64,000 bases of DNA from JAJCYK01 sp965224285 (lineage in GTDB: Bacteria; Bacteroidota; Bacteroidia; Cytophagales; Cyclobacteriaceae), in assembly GCA_965224285.1 (NCBI GenBank), contig OZ245043.1, positions 682,001 through 746,000 on the forward strand, in the 5' to 3' direction. The notes under the pieces were generated by a model. That model was not told where the DNA came from. It did no database searches and saw only the letters and a list, made by a program, of their open reading frames with translations. Positions 1 to 7,683 of this stretch are shown here, piece by piece; positions within the stretch are counted from its first letter, which is position 1, and every line of letters starts with the position of its first letter. The position numbers and the translations under genes are program-made.

Positions 1-932
1 GTGTTACCATATAGTCCATTCAACTGGTATTCCTGACCTAACCTGAGGAGTATATTTTGGCTTTCAAGATGACCCAGCAATGACAATTTGATTGATTCAG
101 TCTTTTGGGATAGACCTGTTGACCAGCGATCTATACCTGTAATGTCCTTTATGTCCACTGTGACCTCTTGCATGATTCCATATCTCAAATGTAGTTGCTC
201 ATCCTCAATGGCGATTGGGCGGTGGGAAATGGATTTGGAAAAAGCCAGGATCTGGAGGAAAGCATAAATGCTGATTCCGGTTACCACCCAGGCAGCTACC
301 AAACTCCATTGAGTTAATAACAGATGGAAAATTAAGGTCTCCACCACCAACAAAAATAGTATCAAAGTAAATAATACTCGTGAACTGCTGGTTTTATGGT
401 AACTGAATTCAAATTCATTTAAAGGAGTGTGCCTCCATTTCATAAATGTGTAATATATAACGGCAATTTCCGTCGCCACTACAGGGGCTAGAGCGGAGGG
501 AAATAAGTCACTGGTAGTGCTTTTTACTGCCGTAAAAAAGTCTATTCCCGGAGTTTTCAAATCCTGGTAGCGTAGTACTGCTCGTCTTACGTTTACCATT
601 ACCAAGGCTAATACTGCAATCTCAATGAACGGCAGGCCCCAGGATTTAAAAAGGCTTAAGTACAATTGATCTTCTTCCGGTAAGATTAATGTACCTAGCG
701 CCAGCCCCAGTACCATCACTGGCAATACCGTGATATTTGGGATGGAGGTTTTCCTGACCAGCAAGAAATATAATATTGGCACGGTAATGATCAAATCAAC
801 GGTAACCGCCAAGGGCATATATTCATGCTGTAAATAAAGCTTTGAGCAGATCAAAAGCCATAAACCCGTAAGCAGCAAAATAGGAAGTGCTAAGATCAGC
901 CAGTTTCTATTTAGGTTAGCTATTGAGTTCAT
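1..932 (-). CDS. Multi-pass membrane protein, C-terminus cut by window edge
   Basis: An open frame runs from an ATG at 932 to the left edge without a stop, giving 310 codons. The N-terminal half has several long hydrophobic segments starting at about residue 12 (LILALPILLLTGLWLLI), then near residues 45-60, 65-80 and 100-115. Two more follow at about 185-205 and 210-230. After residue 235 the protein becomes soluble and mixed-charge, which resembles a small PH-like or beta-rich tail. I do not recognise the family. It is divergent from the DUF4331 gene at 1116, with about 180 bp between the starts that should hold both promoters. The membrane location is a confident inference; the function is unknown. 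Confidence 0.75.
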   Translation of the reverse strand, partial: MNSIANLNRNWLILALPILLLTGLWLLICSKLYLQHEYMPLAVTVDLIITVPILYFLLVRKTSIPNITVLPVMVLGLALGTLILPEEDQLYLSLFKSWGLPFIEIAVLALVMVNVRRAVLRYQDLKTPGIDFFTAVKSTTSDLFPSALAPVVATEIAVIYYTFMKWRHTPLNEFEFSYHKTSSSRVLFTLILFLLVVETLIFHLLLTQWSLVAAWVVTGISIYAFLQILAFSKSISHRPIAIEDEQLHLRYGIMQEVTVDIKDITGIDRWSTGLSQKTESIKLSLLGHLESQNILLRLGQEYQLNGLYGN

Positions 933-1115
933 CTTCGGTCTTGGTTTAACCTTTTTTTACGGAGGTAAAGGTAACCAAATCTGACCGCTAATGGGGCATT
1001 TCTATTGCAGATAATTGCTGCTTTCCCACCAGAATTTTTTGCCGCAGTTAAATCCAACACATCAACCTACTTCGTAAGTCTTCCTAAACAATTTTTAACA
1101 GGAAAATTTAATTAT

Positions 1116-1772
1116 ATGAAAAAGTTATTAACAGCCCTGGGTGCTGTTGTCATCGCCTTTGGCGTGGGATATTGGCTTATTGCGGCTGACCACATTGAGG
1201 CTCCGGCGGTGACCGGTACCAGCGCGGATATTACTGATTATTATGCCTTTGAGAGCCCTGCTAATAGTGACAACTATGTATTTATAGCTAACACACAGGG
1301 GCTTTTAGCTCCTGGAGCCACTGCGGATGCTACGTTCGACGAGAATCTATTATTAGAGTTTAATATAGACAACGATGGAGATAATATCGAAGACCTGGTC
1401 ATTCAAGGGCGGGTGCGCAATGGAATCCTCAAAGTCTATGGGCCATCAGCTCCTGCATCCCCTGGATTAAACAGTACTCTGGTTAGATCCGGACCCCTCA
1501 CCAGCGTGGAGGTTACCGGCTATCAGCAGACGCCTATTGTTGGCAGCGAGGCTGGCATCAGCGTTTTTGCTGGCCCCCGGGATGATCCTTTTTTTATGGA
1601 CTTCACTCAATTTGGAGAGATAATAGCTGGTAATGCTACCGGATTTAACGATCCGGGCACCGATACTTTTGCCGGCACTAATGTACTTTCAGTGGTGGTT
1701 GAAGTGCCCAAATCAATGCTGGGCAGCAACACTATTAACAGTTGGTTGGAGGCTAAAAATAAAACCAACTAA
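1116..1772 (+). CDS. DUF4331 family protein, N-terminal half
   Basis: A protein of 218 residues with a signal or anchor segment at residues 5-22, followed by ADHIEAPAV and ADITDYYAF. These motifs mark the start of DUF4331. The frame continues upstream to 1005, but the ATG at 1116 directly precedes a typical lysine-plus-hydrophobic signal sequence, so I place the start there. The usual DUF4331 protein is one chain of roughly 400-500 residues. This one stops after the first half, and the matching second half is the next gene, 42 bp downstream. Its role is unknown; it is probably exported. It is the first gene of a run with the two genes downstream. Confidence 0.8.
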   Translation: MKKLLTALGAVVIAFGVGYWLIAADHIEAPAVTGTSADITDYYAFESPANSDNYVFIANTQGLLAPGATADATFDENLLLEFNIDNDGDNIEDLVIQGRVRNGILKVYGPSAPASPGLNSTLVRSGPLTSVEVTGYQQTPIVGSEAGISVFAGPRDDPFFMDFTQFGEIIAGNATGFNDPGTDTFAGTNVLSVVVEVPKSMLGSNTINSWLEAKNKTN

Positions 1773-1814
1773 AAATTTGCTGCCACCATGTATCAATCAA
1801 TAAAATATGACAAA

Positions 1815-2606
1815 ATGAAAAGAATATATAAAATACCCGTCCTCTTGGCGTTTTTAGCGATAGGAATTATGATTGCCTGCGATGATGATGATAACGCTCC
1901 GGGCACTATGAACGTAATGGCCAACGCCGGTCCGGACCAAACAGTGGAGCCTACAGATATGGTATCCATGGATGGTACTGGTTCAACAGTTTCCGGAGGA
2001 GGATCTATAAGTTATAGCTGGATGCTAACTGCTGCACCCGATGGCAGTGCTGCAGCGTTGACCGGAGAAAATACCGCCACACCCACCCTCACCACAGATT
2101 TGGAAGGCGATTATGAGCTAACTCTAACTGTTTCCAATGGAACAGAAATGGCCACTGATATGGTGATTGTCAGTGCAATCGAACCACAATTTAGTCAAAG
2201 TGACCAGATGGCCCGACCGGCTATCAATACAGTTTTTGTAATGATGGGTAGCAAAGATGATTTTAATGTGACTATTCCCAGTGATATGGGAGCGGTATTT
2301 GCCGGGCCGTTTGAGACCCGATTGTTGGCATTGAATCCCGATTATACCGTAAATGTGTTAGGGTGGGATGCCGCCACCATGGCAGGAGCCCTGGCTACGG
2401 ATGTGCTGAATAGTGATTTAACCACTCCCACTGCCTTTGGCTCGCTTAATGGCAGAGCCCTGGATGATGACGTCATAACTACAGAACTGACCCTGATATT
2501 CGGTGGGCCCTTAGGTTTAGACAAGCCAACCTTGAGCGATGACAATGTCGATAGCAACGATAAGGCTTTCCTGAATAACTTTCCATATCTGGCAGAGCCC
2601 CATTAA
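1815..2606 (+). CDS. Lipoprotein with PKD-like domain and DUF4331 C-terminal half
   Basis: A protein of 263 residues. The start at 1815 gives a lipoprotein signal (MKRIYKIPVLLAFLAIGI followed by a Cys and an acidic run), so surface or periplasmic anchoring is likely. Residues about 35-120 resemble a PKD/Ig-like domain: an AGPDQTV start, DGTGS, YSW, and TLTVSNG near the end. Residues about 125-263 match the C-terminal part of DUF4331, with QMARPAINTVFV, GRALDDDVI and a closing NFPYLAEPH. With the preceding gene it would rebuild a complete DUF4331 unit from two polypeptides. A strong intrinsic terminator follows the stop. The function is unknown; the domain assignment is good. Confidence 0.8.
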   Translation: MKRIYKIPVLLAFLAIGIMIACDDDDNAPGTMNVMANAGPDQTVEPTDMVSMDGTGSTVSGGGSISYSWMLTAAPDGSAAALTGENTATPTLTTDLEGDYELTLTVSNGTEMATDMVIVSAIEPQFSQSDQMARPAINTVFVMMGSKDDFNVTIPSDMGAVFAGPFETRLLALNPDYTVNVLGWDAATMAGALATDVLNSDLTTPTAFGSLNGRALDDDVITTELTLIFGGPLGLDKPTLSDDNVDSNDKAFLNNFPYLAEPH

Positions 2607-2624
2607 TCTTCTACTTTTTATTAC

Positions 2625-2657
2625 CCGGCGGGTATAATTCTGCCCGCCGGTATTTTC
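2625..2657 (+). terminator. Intrinsic terminator after the DUF4331 pair
   Basis: A perfect 8-bp GC stem (CCGGCGGG at 2625-2632 and CCCGCCGG at 2643-2650) with a 10-nt loop is followed by TATTTTC. It lies 18 bp after the stop of the DUF4331 lipoprotein gene and 26 bp before the TPR gene. It may therefore reduce rather than abolish readthrough into that gene. Confidence 0.75.
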
Positions 2658-2682
2658 ATCAACCTTATAATCCAACATTAAA

Positions 2683-3996
2683 ATGAATTATTCCATTATA
2701 AGAGCCATAATTTATACAGTCATTATTTGGGGGGGATATTCATGTCTAAACCCTTCAGTTGAGCAGCTGGTCAAAAGAGCAGACTACCTTCCCTACCTAA
2801 ACCAAGATGAGGATTCAGAAAAACTAACCCGCATTGATGAAGAAATTGAATTCTGGAGCACTAGATTATCGCAACAACCAAATAGCCAGCTTTATGGCCA
2901 CAAATTAGCTTTATTATGGTCTGAACGGTTTAAACTGAAGGGTAAAATATCCGACCTATATAAATCAGATAGTGTTCTGAACTCTCTGAACATCGCTAAT
3001 TCTTTAAAGCAAACTGCGATGCTTCAAAGTTTAGCGGCCAATGCCACTACTGCTCATCATTTCCAACTAGCCAAAGAGTTTACAGAGGAAGCATGGCAGG
3101 TAGGTGAAAACAGATACATCACTACCTTGCTGTCGATTGATGCCAATTTGGAATTGGGTAATTATCAGGAGGCCTCTGAATTGCTTGGCCTGGTGGCTGA
3201 ACCTAACTCTTTCGACTATTTAATTAGACTTTCACGGATCAAGGATATTCAGGGGGATCTACCCCAGGCTATAACCATAATGGAGAAAGCTTTAGACCAG
3301 GTCATGGTAGATAATCAACCCAGACTGTATATATGGACATTGGCTAACCTGGGGGATATGTATGGCCATGCCGGAAGAATCAAAGATGCCTATTCAAATT
3401 ATAAAAAAGTTCTTGAGCTTGACAGGGATCATTACCATGCCCTGGAAGGATTGGCATGGATTGCATATTCCCACGACCTGAACACCGCCTACGCCTGGGA
3501 GATAGTAAACTACCTACAGGATCACAATTACCTGCCTGATCAACTATTGACGGAGGCTGAATTACTGGAATATTCTGGAGATAGCCTAAATAGTGCCCTA
3601 AACATGTTGCAGTTCGTAGAAAAGGCTTCCCAGCCTGAATATGGAAACATGTTCAATCGCCAATTATCAATACTAGCAGGGGAGGTTTTTGGTAATTATC
3701 ACCAAGCTCTCGCCTTAGCGAAAAAAGAGATCGAGAATCGTCCCACTCCCTTGTCTTATGACTTACTGGCCTGGTGCTACTTTCAGGCAGGCGACTTGGA
3801 GCAGGCATATTCTATTGCACAAACCAAAGTAAAAGATCAGAGTTTCGAACCTGAGGTGATGTACCATCTTGGAGCCATATATCAAGCTTATGGAAAAAAA
3901 CAGCAGGCCCGTAAAATGTTACGTGAAGCTATGGCCAGTTCATTTGAGCTCGGTCCTTTAACTACTCAGAAAGTTAAGGCATTATTAGAAAGTTAG
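2683..3996 (+). CDS. TPR-repeat lipoprotein
   Basis: A protein of 437 residues. The N-terminus has a hydrophobic segment (about residues 6-20) ending in GGYSC, a plausible lipobox, so it is probably a lipoprotein. The rest is alpha-helical with tetratricopeptide signatures: alternating A/Y/G positions such as LGDMYGHAGRIKDAYSNYKK, and near the end LLAWCYFQAGDLEQAYS and LGAIYQAYGKKQQARKML. TPR proteins act as scaffolds, so no enzymatic role is implied. It lies downstream of the DUF4331 genes on the same strand, separated by a terminator, and may work with them as an envelope scaffold (inference). A bidirectional terminator follows. Confidence 0.85.
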   Translation: MNYSIIRAIIYTVIIWGGYSCLNPSVEQLVKRADYLPYLNQDEDSEKLTRIDEEIEFWSTRLSQQPNSQLYGHKLALLWSERFKLKGKISDLYKSDSVLNSLNIANSLKQTAMLQSLAANATTAHHFQLAKEFTEEAWQVGENRYITTLLSIDANLELGNYQEASELLGLVAEPNSFDYLIRLSRIKDIQGDLPQAITIMEKALDQVMVDNQPRLYIWTLANLGDMYGHAGRIKDAYSNYKKVLELDRDHYHALEGLAWIAYSHDLNTAYAWEIVNYLQDHNYLPDQLLTEAELLEYSGDSLNSALNMLQFVEKASQPEYGNMFNRQLSILAGEVFGNYHQALALAKKEIENRPTPLSYDLLAWCYFQAGDLEQAYSIAQTKVKDQSFEPEVMYHLGAIYQAYGKKQQARKMLREAMASSFELGPLTTQKVKALLES

Positions 3997-4020
3997 TTGT
4001 AGGTTGATATGTTGGTGATG

Positions 4021-4060
4021 AGGCCTCCCGCACTATTTTGTGGGGGGCCTTTCATTTTTA
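4021..4060. terminator. Terminator between convergent TPR and anti-sigma genes
   Basis: A 9-bp stem (AGGCCTCCC at 4021-4029 with GGGGGGCCT at 4042-4050, one T-G wobble) is followed by TTCATTTTT on the plus strand. It sits in the 87-bp gap between the plus-strand TPR gene and the minus-strand anti-sigma gene. It clearly serves the TPR gene; use in the other direction is less certain. Confidence 0.7.
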
Positions 4061-4083
4061 GCCTGATGCACTGAGTTCGAAGA

Positions 4084-4884
4084 TCAGACATTCCCGATTA
4101 CCTGCAAATCTTCCAAGGTAGGTGCTTCGCTGCCTCCCGCTGGCTCAAGAGTGATGGCGAAGGCATCTGCCGTATCCATATGGTTCATTTCCAGCAGGGA
4201 CTGCTGATCTGCAGGTAGATCAAATACACCGGCATCAATAGGTTGGCCATCCACCAGAGCCCACAGCTGATACTGTTTGCCAGGAGGTGGCTGTGGTAGG
4301 GAACTGACGTGTAGAAATACCCTGCCATTGGTATTATTCCAATAGACTGAAGCCCGGGATCCCGAGTCCTGGGTAGGGTTCATGGTGACCTTTCTGAAAT
4401 CATCCGAGACTACAATCCTTAATTCTTCCGAGGTCAGGGCTAATTGGTCGGCAGTCTGGTTGAACTGCTCAACCATTAATTGATTTTGAGTGATTAAATC
4501 GGAAAGCCGTGTTTCTGCGAGCTGCCATTTATTCCAATAGTTCACTGCTAGAACAGAAGAAACTATGGCTAATATTACAGCTGCTGCGGCCATGAGCTTC
4601 CACAAGGCGGATCCTGGTTTCTGGGATATTGATTTCACATCAGCCTCTGCGGAACCGGGTGAGGAGGTGAATTCCTGCATCAGGGCTTTCCCAATTGCCG
4701 GAGGTGGGGTAATAGCCGTTTCCCTGGCTGTGCGCTCCAGGGTTTCCTCTACCAGCTTCAATTCCTGTTCTACCTCTGGATGCTCCCTGGCCATAGCTTC
4801 TACTTCTTCACGCTCTTTATCGGTCAATTCTCCCAATAAATAGGATTCTAAGATACCTGATGCTATATACTCCTGAACATTCAT
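4084..4884 (-). CDS. Anti-sigma factor, RskA-like
   Basis: A protein of 266 residues. The N-terminal cytoplasmic part (MNVQEYIASGILESYLLGEL, then TDKEREEVEAMAREHPEV) is the typical anti-sigma helical domain. One membrane segment follows at about residues 93-114 (LMAAAAVILAIVSSVLAVNY). The extracytoplasmic part (about residues 175-266) matches the anti-sigma-K RskA C-terminal domain, with VYWNNTNGRVFLHVSSLP and YQLWALVDGQPIDAGVFDL. It should bind the ECF sigma factor encoded just upstream and release it on an envelope signal. The genes overlap by 4 bp (ATGA), indicating translational coupling. The signal sensed cannot be read from sequence. Confidence 0.9.
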   Translation of the reverse strand: MNVQEYIASGILESYLLGELTDKEREEVEAMAREHPEVEQELKLVEETLERTARETAITPPPAIGKALMQEFTSSPGSAEADVKSISQKPGSALWKLMAAAAVILAIVSSVLAVNYWNKWQLAETRLSDLITQNQLMVEQFNQTADQLALTSEELRIVVSDDFRKVTMNPTQDSGSRASVYWNNTNGRVFLHVSSLPQPPPGKQYQLWALVDGQPIDAGVFDLPADQQSLLEMNHMDTADAFAITLEPAGGSEAPTLEDLQVIGNV

Positions 4885-5396
4885 TTTTTTAGAATTTTTC
4901 TTAGCATCAACAAGGCAGCACGGGTCCTGGTTTTTACCGTACCCAACGGGATCTGAAACTCACTGGCCACTTCAGATTGACTGTAACCTTTGAAATATAG
5001 TAGATCTAATACCATCCTTTGATCTTCATTCAACTGTAACAACAGGTCTTTTACTCCAATATCGTCAGGGTTTTGTTCAATATATCTTTGTTTGTCAATA
5101 GTATATACGTTACTAGCTACAGCATCAGTTTTAGTCCCTTCTTTAAATTTTCTTGATCTGGTTTTATCAATGGCCATGTTCCTTGAAATGTTTAGCATCC
5201 AGGTAAATAATCGGCCTTTTTGTGGGTCATATAGATGTGAATTATTCCAAATTCTCATAAACACATCATGGAGCACTTCTTCTGCCAAGTTTTGGTTTAC
5301 CACAATCCTTTTGATTATCCCAAAAAGGGCGGGAGAATACTGTTCATAAAGCTTCCCAAAAATCTCAGGATTTTTCGAGTTAAGCCCCTGTACCAA
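4881..5396 (-). CDS. ECF RNA polymerase sigma factor
   Basis: A protein of about 171 residues with sigma-70 region 2 (FGKLYEQYSPALFGIIKRIV, then VFMRIWNN and FTWMLNISRNMAIDKTRSRK) and region 4 near the end (LNEDQRMVLDLLYFKGYSQS and IPLGTVKTRTRAALLMLRK). The annotated start is TTG at 5396. In-frame coding-like sequence continues upstream (KKTVTSEQE then LVQGL), but there is no ATG on this strand between 5396 and the in-frame TAA at 5448-5450. The real N-terminus is therefore uncertain and may use a rare start at about 5426. It is co-transcribed with the RskA-like anti-sigma gene. ECF factors commonly activate their own promoter; the target genes are not identifiable here. Confidence 0.9.
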   Translation of the reverse strand: MVQGLNSKNPEIFGKLYEQYSPALFGIIKRIVVNQNLAEEVLHDVFMRIWNNSHLYDPQKGRLFTWMLNISRNMAIDKTRSRKFKEGTKTDAVASNVYTIDKQRYIEQNPDDIGVKDLLLQLNEDQRMVLDLLYFKGYSQSEVASEFQIPLGTVKTRTRAALLMLRKILKK

Positions 5397-5515
5397 TTCT
5401 TGTTCAGAAGTAACAGTTTTTTTGATTTGTTGATGGATTATTGCAGGTTAAAGATAACCGAATTTATCAAACCGGGACCTTGAAGACTGTTAGATACCGG
5501 TTCTACCATCAGTAC

Positions 5516-5548
5516 AAAAAAATCCCAGAACTTAACAGCCCTGGGATT
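5516..5548 (-). terminator. Intrinsic terminator after the CHRD gene
   Basis: On the minus strand a perfect 8-bp stem (AATCCCAG / CTGGGATT, at 5541-5548 and 5521-5528) with a 12-nt loop runs into seven Ts (the A-run at 5516-5522 on plus). It lies 20 bp past the CHRD gene stop and insulates it from the ECF sigma gene. Confidence 0.8.
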
Positions 5549-5568
5549 GACTCTAAGACACTCAACCT

Positions 5569-6132
5569 CTATGAAGGTTCATTCTCACCTTCGATATCCC
5601 CCCTGATCTCTCCTGGAGGATTAGCGATGGTGTGAACATTTACGTAAATCTCACCATCATTCATAGCATCTATCAGATCTTCCAGGCTTTTGCCTTCCAG
5701 TGAACCTGTAAGAGAATTGGCGGTGATCTCCCCTTCTGCCAGTGTGCCATTGGTCCTCCCGGGAATGAGTTGCGGCGGAGGGCCATCGGGATAAAGCCAT
5801 ACCACTATCTCACCGGTAGCACTGACGGGATCATTGATGCGATGCAAGTGTGCCATCCGCACATCTTCGATATTGGCTACAATCAATTTGAAATGGAGCG
5901 ATTCCCCGTCGTTACTTAATTTGAAAATAGCCTGCCCCTGGGCTCTGGTATCTACCGGGTTAGGACGTTCCTGTTCCCCATCCAGGTGCACGGACAAATT
6001 GCGATTGTGATCGACATCCAAGCCATGAGGTGATTGGCTATGCACTTCAATTGGCAAGGTGGTTTCGAAAGGTTCCTCCTCAGCACAAGCTGCCAGGAAT
6101 GCCGCGATTAAAAAGGTATGGTAAAATTTCAT
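5569..6132 (-). CDS. CHRD-domain lipoprotein
   Basis: A protein of 187 residues. The signal MKFYHTFLIAAFLAAC ends in a lipobox Cys at residue 16. From about residue 48 it matches the CHRD domain: LSVHLDGEQERPNPVDTRAQ, then GQAIFKLSNDGESLHFKLIV, MAHLHRI, and GEIYVNVHTIANPPGEIRGD at the end. CHRD domains are immunoglobulin-like folds found in chordin and in many bacterial secreted proteins. No enzymatic activity is known for them. It is transcribed alone, with its own terminator, and precedes the sigma/anti-sigma pair on the same strand. A regulatory link to that pair is only a possibility. Confidence 0.88.
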   Translation of the reverse strand: MKFYHTFLIAAFLAACAEEEPFETTLPIEVHSQSPHGLDVDHNRNLSVHLDGEQERPNPVDTRAQGQAIFKLSNDGESLHFKLIVANIEDVRMAHLHRINDPVSATGEIVVWLYPDGPPPQLIPGRTNGTLAEGEITANSLTGSLEGKSLEDLIDAMNDGEIYVNVHTIANPPGEIRGDIEGENEPS

Positions 6133-6537
6133 TTGATTAGGATAATTTGATTAATAGTAATAGATAAGATAAAACTACAGCCACGGAAATCCCATTTTAG
6201 GTTATTGACTTTTTATGGACCTGGGTCTATTCAATTTTGGGATTGTCCTGGCTAGGAACTGTTCCAGCTGATCACTAACGTTATTAACTAACAGGAAAAT
6301 CAGCATTTTAAATTGATTACATATAGATAAATTGGTGTTTCACTCAACCTGGACCACTAACATCGACTGACCGCCATTATTTTTACCGACATTGACGGGG
6401 TATCCCTTCTATAGAGATAGTGAATCGGCAGCCTTATATTTTCGCGATAGGCGCAGGGAGTTTTGAATAATTCCCTATATACATGATGGCAGCATCATTC
6501 CAAAGGAAAGGTCAAAACAAGCCTCATTTTAAACCAC
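6133..6537. other. Intergenic stretch without recognisable gene
   Basis: 405 bp between the CHRD gene start and the stop of the small membrane protein gene. It is AT-rich with no open frame of note, no clear hairpin and no tRNA-like fold. It should hold the CHRD promoter near 6140-6200, but I see no good match to the Bacteroidota -7 consensus. Confidence 0.5.
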
Positions 6538-6975
6538 TCAGGTACCGGTCAAGTGGCCAAATTTATGTACTGAATCGTAAACCATTAAAATCTGGCCATG
6601 TTTTTCCTGATCAATCAGCTCTTCCAAGGCCTGCAATTCCGCCTCTAGTTTAAGATGAGTGATATACAAGCCGAATAACTTGATGGTTATGGATACCAGC
6701 AATGAGATGCCGCAACTTATACCGACTACCGACCAGCTGATTTCATTATTGAGCAGATAACATCCCAGTATAAGAGCAGAAAACGAAACTGCAAAGGAAA
6801 TCAGGGTCCAAAGGTAAGCACCGTCATTGAATAGCGCTTTTACCTTAGCTGCTATTTGCCTGCTCCTTTGTTGATCTAAATTTAGATCGACCTCGACCTT
6901 TTGCACTGTGGGACGATTGATCCAGGTGTTGGCCGCTTTGGCCCTTTGGATATCTTGTGGAAAACGGAGTACCAT
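6538..6975 (-). CDS. Small hypothetical membrane protein
   Basis: A protein of 145 residues, not recognised. A soluble charged N-terminus (residues 1-50, rich in Arg/Lys/Gln) is followed by two membrane segments at about residues 54-76 (LWTLISFAVSFSALILGCYL) and 80-105 (SWSVVGISCGISLLVSITIK). A short glutamate-rich helix (LEAELQALEELIDQEKHG) comes next. The two segments would form a hairpin with both ends on the same side. The gene stands alone between two long gaps, so context gives no hint. Open-frame quality and codon use look real, but without a family match some doubt remains. Confidence 0.55.
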   Translation of the reverse strand: MVLRFPQDIQRAKAANTWINRPTVQKVEVDLNLDQQRSRQIAAKVKALFNDGAYLWTLISFAVSFSALILGCYLLNNEISWSVVGISCGISLLVSITIKLFGLYITHLKLEAELQALEELIDQEKHGQILMVYDSVHKFGHLTGT

Positions 6976-7217
6976 ATCTATTTCTTATAATACCCTTAAT
7001 AGCACCTCAAGCTATATGTAACCCAGGTATTTATATTTGTATGTAAATAATTATGGAGCATGAATTTTTGGTTTGGTCGCAAAATATCACTGCAAGCTTT
7101 GACTAAATGTCAAAACACACAGAACATGATGACGATGAGGTGACATGAATAACTATAGTTGTTAATGTAGTGTTCATCTGGAGCAGCATTCAATAGTTAA
7201 TCTACCATAGTCCTCAC

Positions 7218-7273
7218 TCGGCTGCAGTCCTGTCTATCCGCTTTCGCTGTACACTGCCGGGCAGGCAGGCGCT
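7218..7273. repeat. GC-rich palindromic-type block, possible dispersed repeat
   Basis: A block of mixed GC-rich sequence in an AT-rich gap, ending in CTGCCGGGCAGGCAGGCG at about 7254-7271. The CTGCC/GGCAG portion is self-complementary. Similar GC-rich CTGCC-GGCAG blocks are common as dispersed intergenic elements in Bacteroidota genomes (from memory, not checked). There is only one copy in this window, so the repeat status is inferred. Confidence 0.3.
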
Positions 7274-7381
7274 TGAGTTATATAAATATTCTTAATCAGA
7301 TACATATAATATTTCGTGATAAGTACCAGGAGCTTGCAGATGCCATTTTTTGCTATTGGAAAAGAGATTCCCTTATAATAT

Positions 7382-7417
7382 GGTAGAGACCCCATACCTG
7401 GTAGAAACCCCATACCT
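7382..7417. repeat. 18-bp direct tandem duplication
   Basis: GGTAGAGACCCCATACCT at 7382-7399 is repeated head to tail at 7400-7417 with one change (A for G at unit position 7). It is seen directly. No function is evident; it lies about 265 bp upstream of paaZ and beyond the candidate promoter. Confidence 0.7.
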
Positions 7418-7609
7418 CACTATACTTTGCTTAAAGTTGCTATCTATAGTGTAATCAATCCTTTTTAGGGGCATTGGAATACTGGGCCCATTTTAGGAAG
7501 TTTAGAAATTCAATCCTGGGCTCCAAACTTACATGAAATCTAATTGGTGTCTGAAGCTATCCTGTTCCCGCACCAGAATTCCTCAACAATCATAGTATTC
7601 TATAACCGC

Positions 7610-7642
7610 TTGATTTTAGTTAAATTACTGGCAATAAATTTT
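7610..7642 (+). promoter_or_regulatory. Candidate Bacteroidota-type promoter of paaZ
   Basis: TTG at 7610-7612 and TAAATTTT at 7635-7642 are 22 bp apart. They approximate the Bacteroidota -33 (TTTG) and -7 (TAnnTTTG) elements; the last base of the -7 box deviates. Transcription would start near 7650, leaving a leader of about 35 nt before the paaZ ATG at 7684. This is a pattern match only. Confidence 0.3.
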
Positions 7643-7683
7643 AGGCTATTACCAGGGCCTCGACATTCAACATTTGAACCTAA

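Larger units (their letters stand above)
6976..7609. other. Long intergenic gap with short repeats
   Basis: About 630 bp between the small membrane protein and the paaZ promoter region. It contains no open frame of note. Two items stand out and are listed separately: a GC-rich block at about 7218-7273 inside AT-rich surroundings, and an 18-bp tandem duplication at 7382-7417. A TATATTTG at 7032-7039 resembles a -7 element, but no -33 partner or gene follows. Confidence 0.5.

Noticed and set aside
5441..5635. 64-residue plus-strand open frame
   Set aside because: It runs through the CHRD terminator hairpin and into the antisense of that gene.
4084..6132. CHRD gene as part of the sigma/anti-sigma operon
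   Set aside because: A strong intrinsic terminator at 5516-5548 separates them.
7032..7039. TATATTTG as a promoter -7 element
   Set aside because: No -33 element at a proper distance and no gene follows within several hundred bp on that strand.
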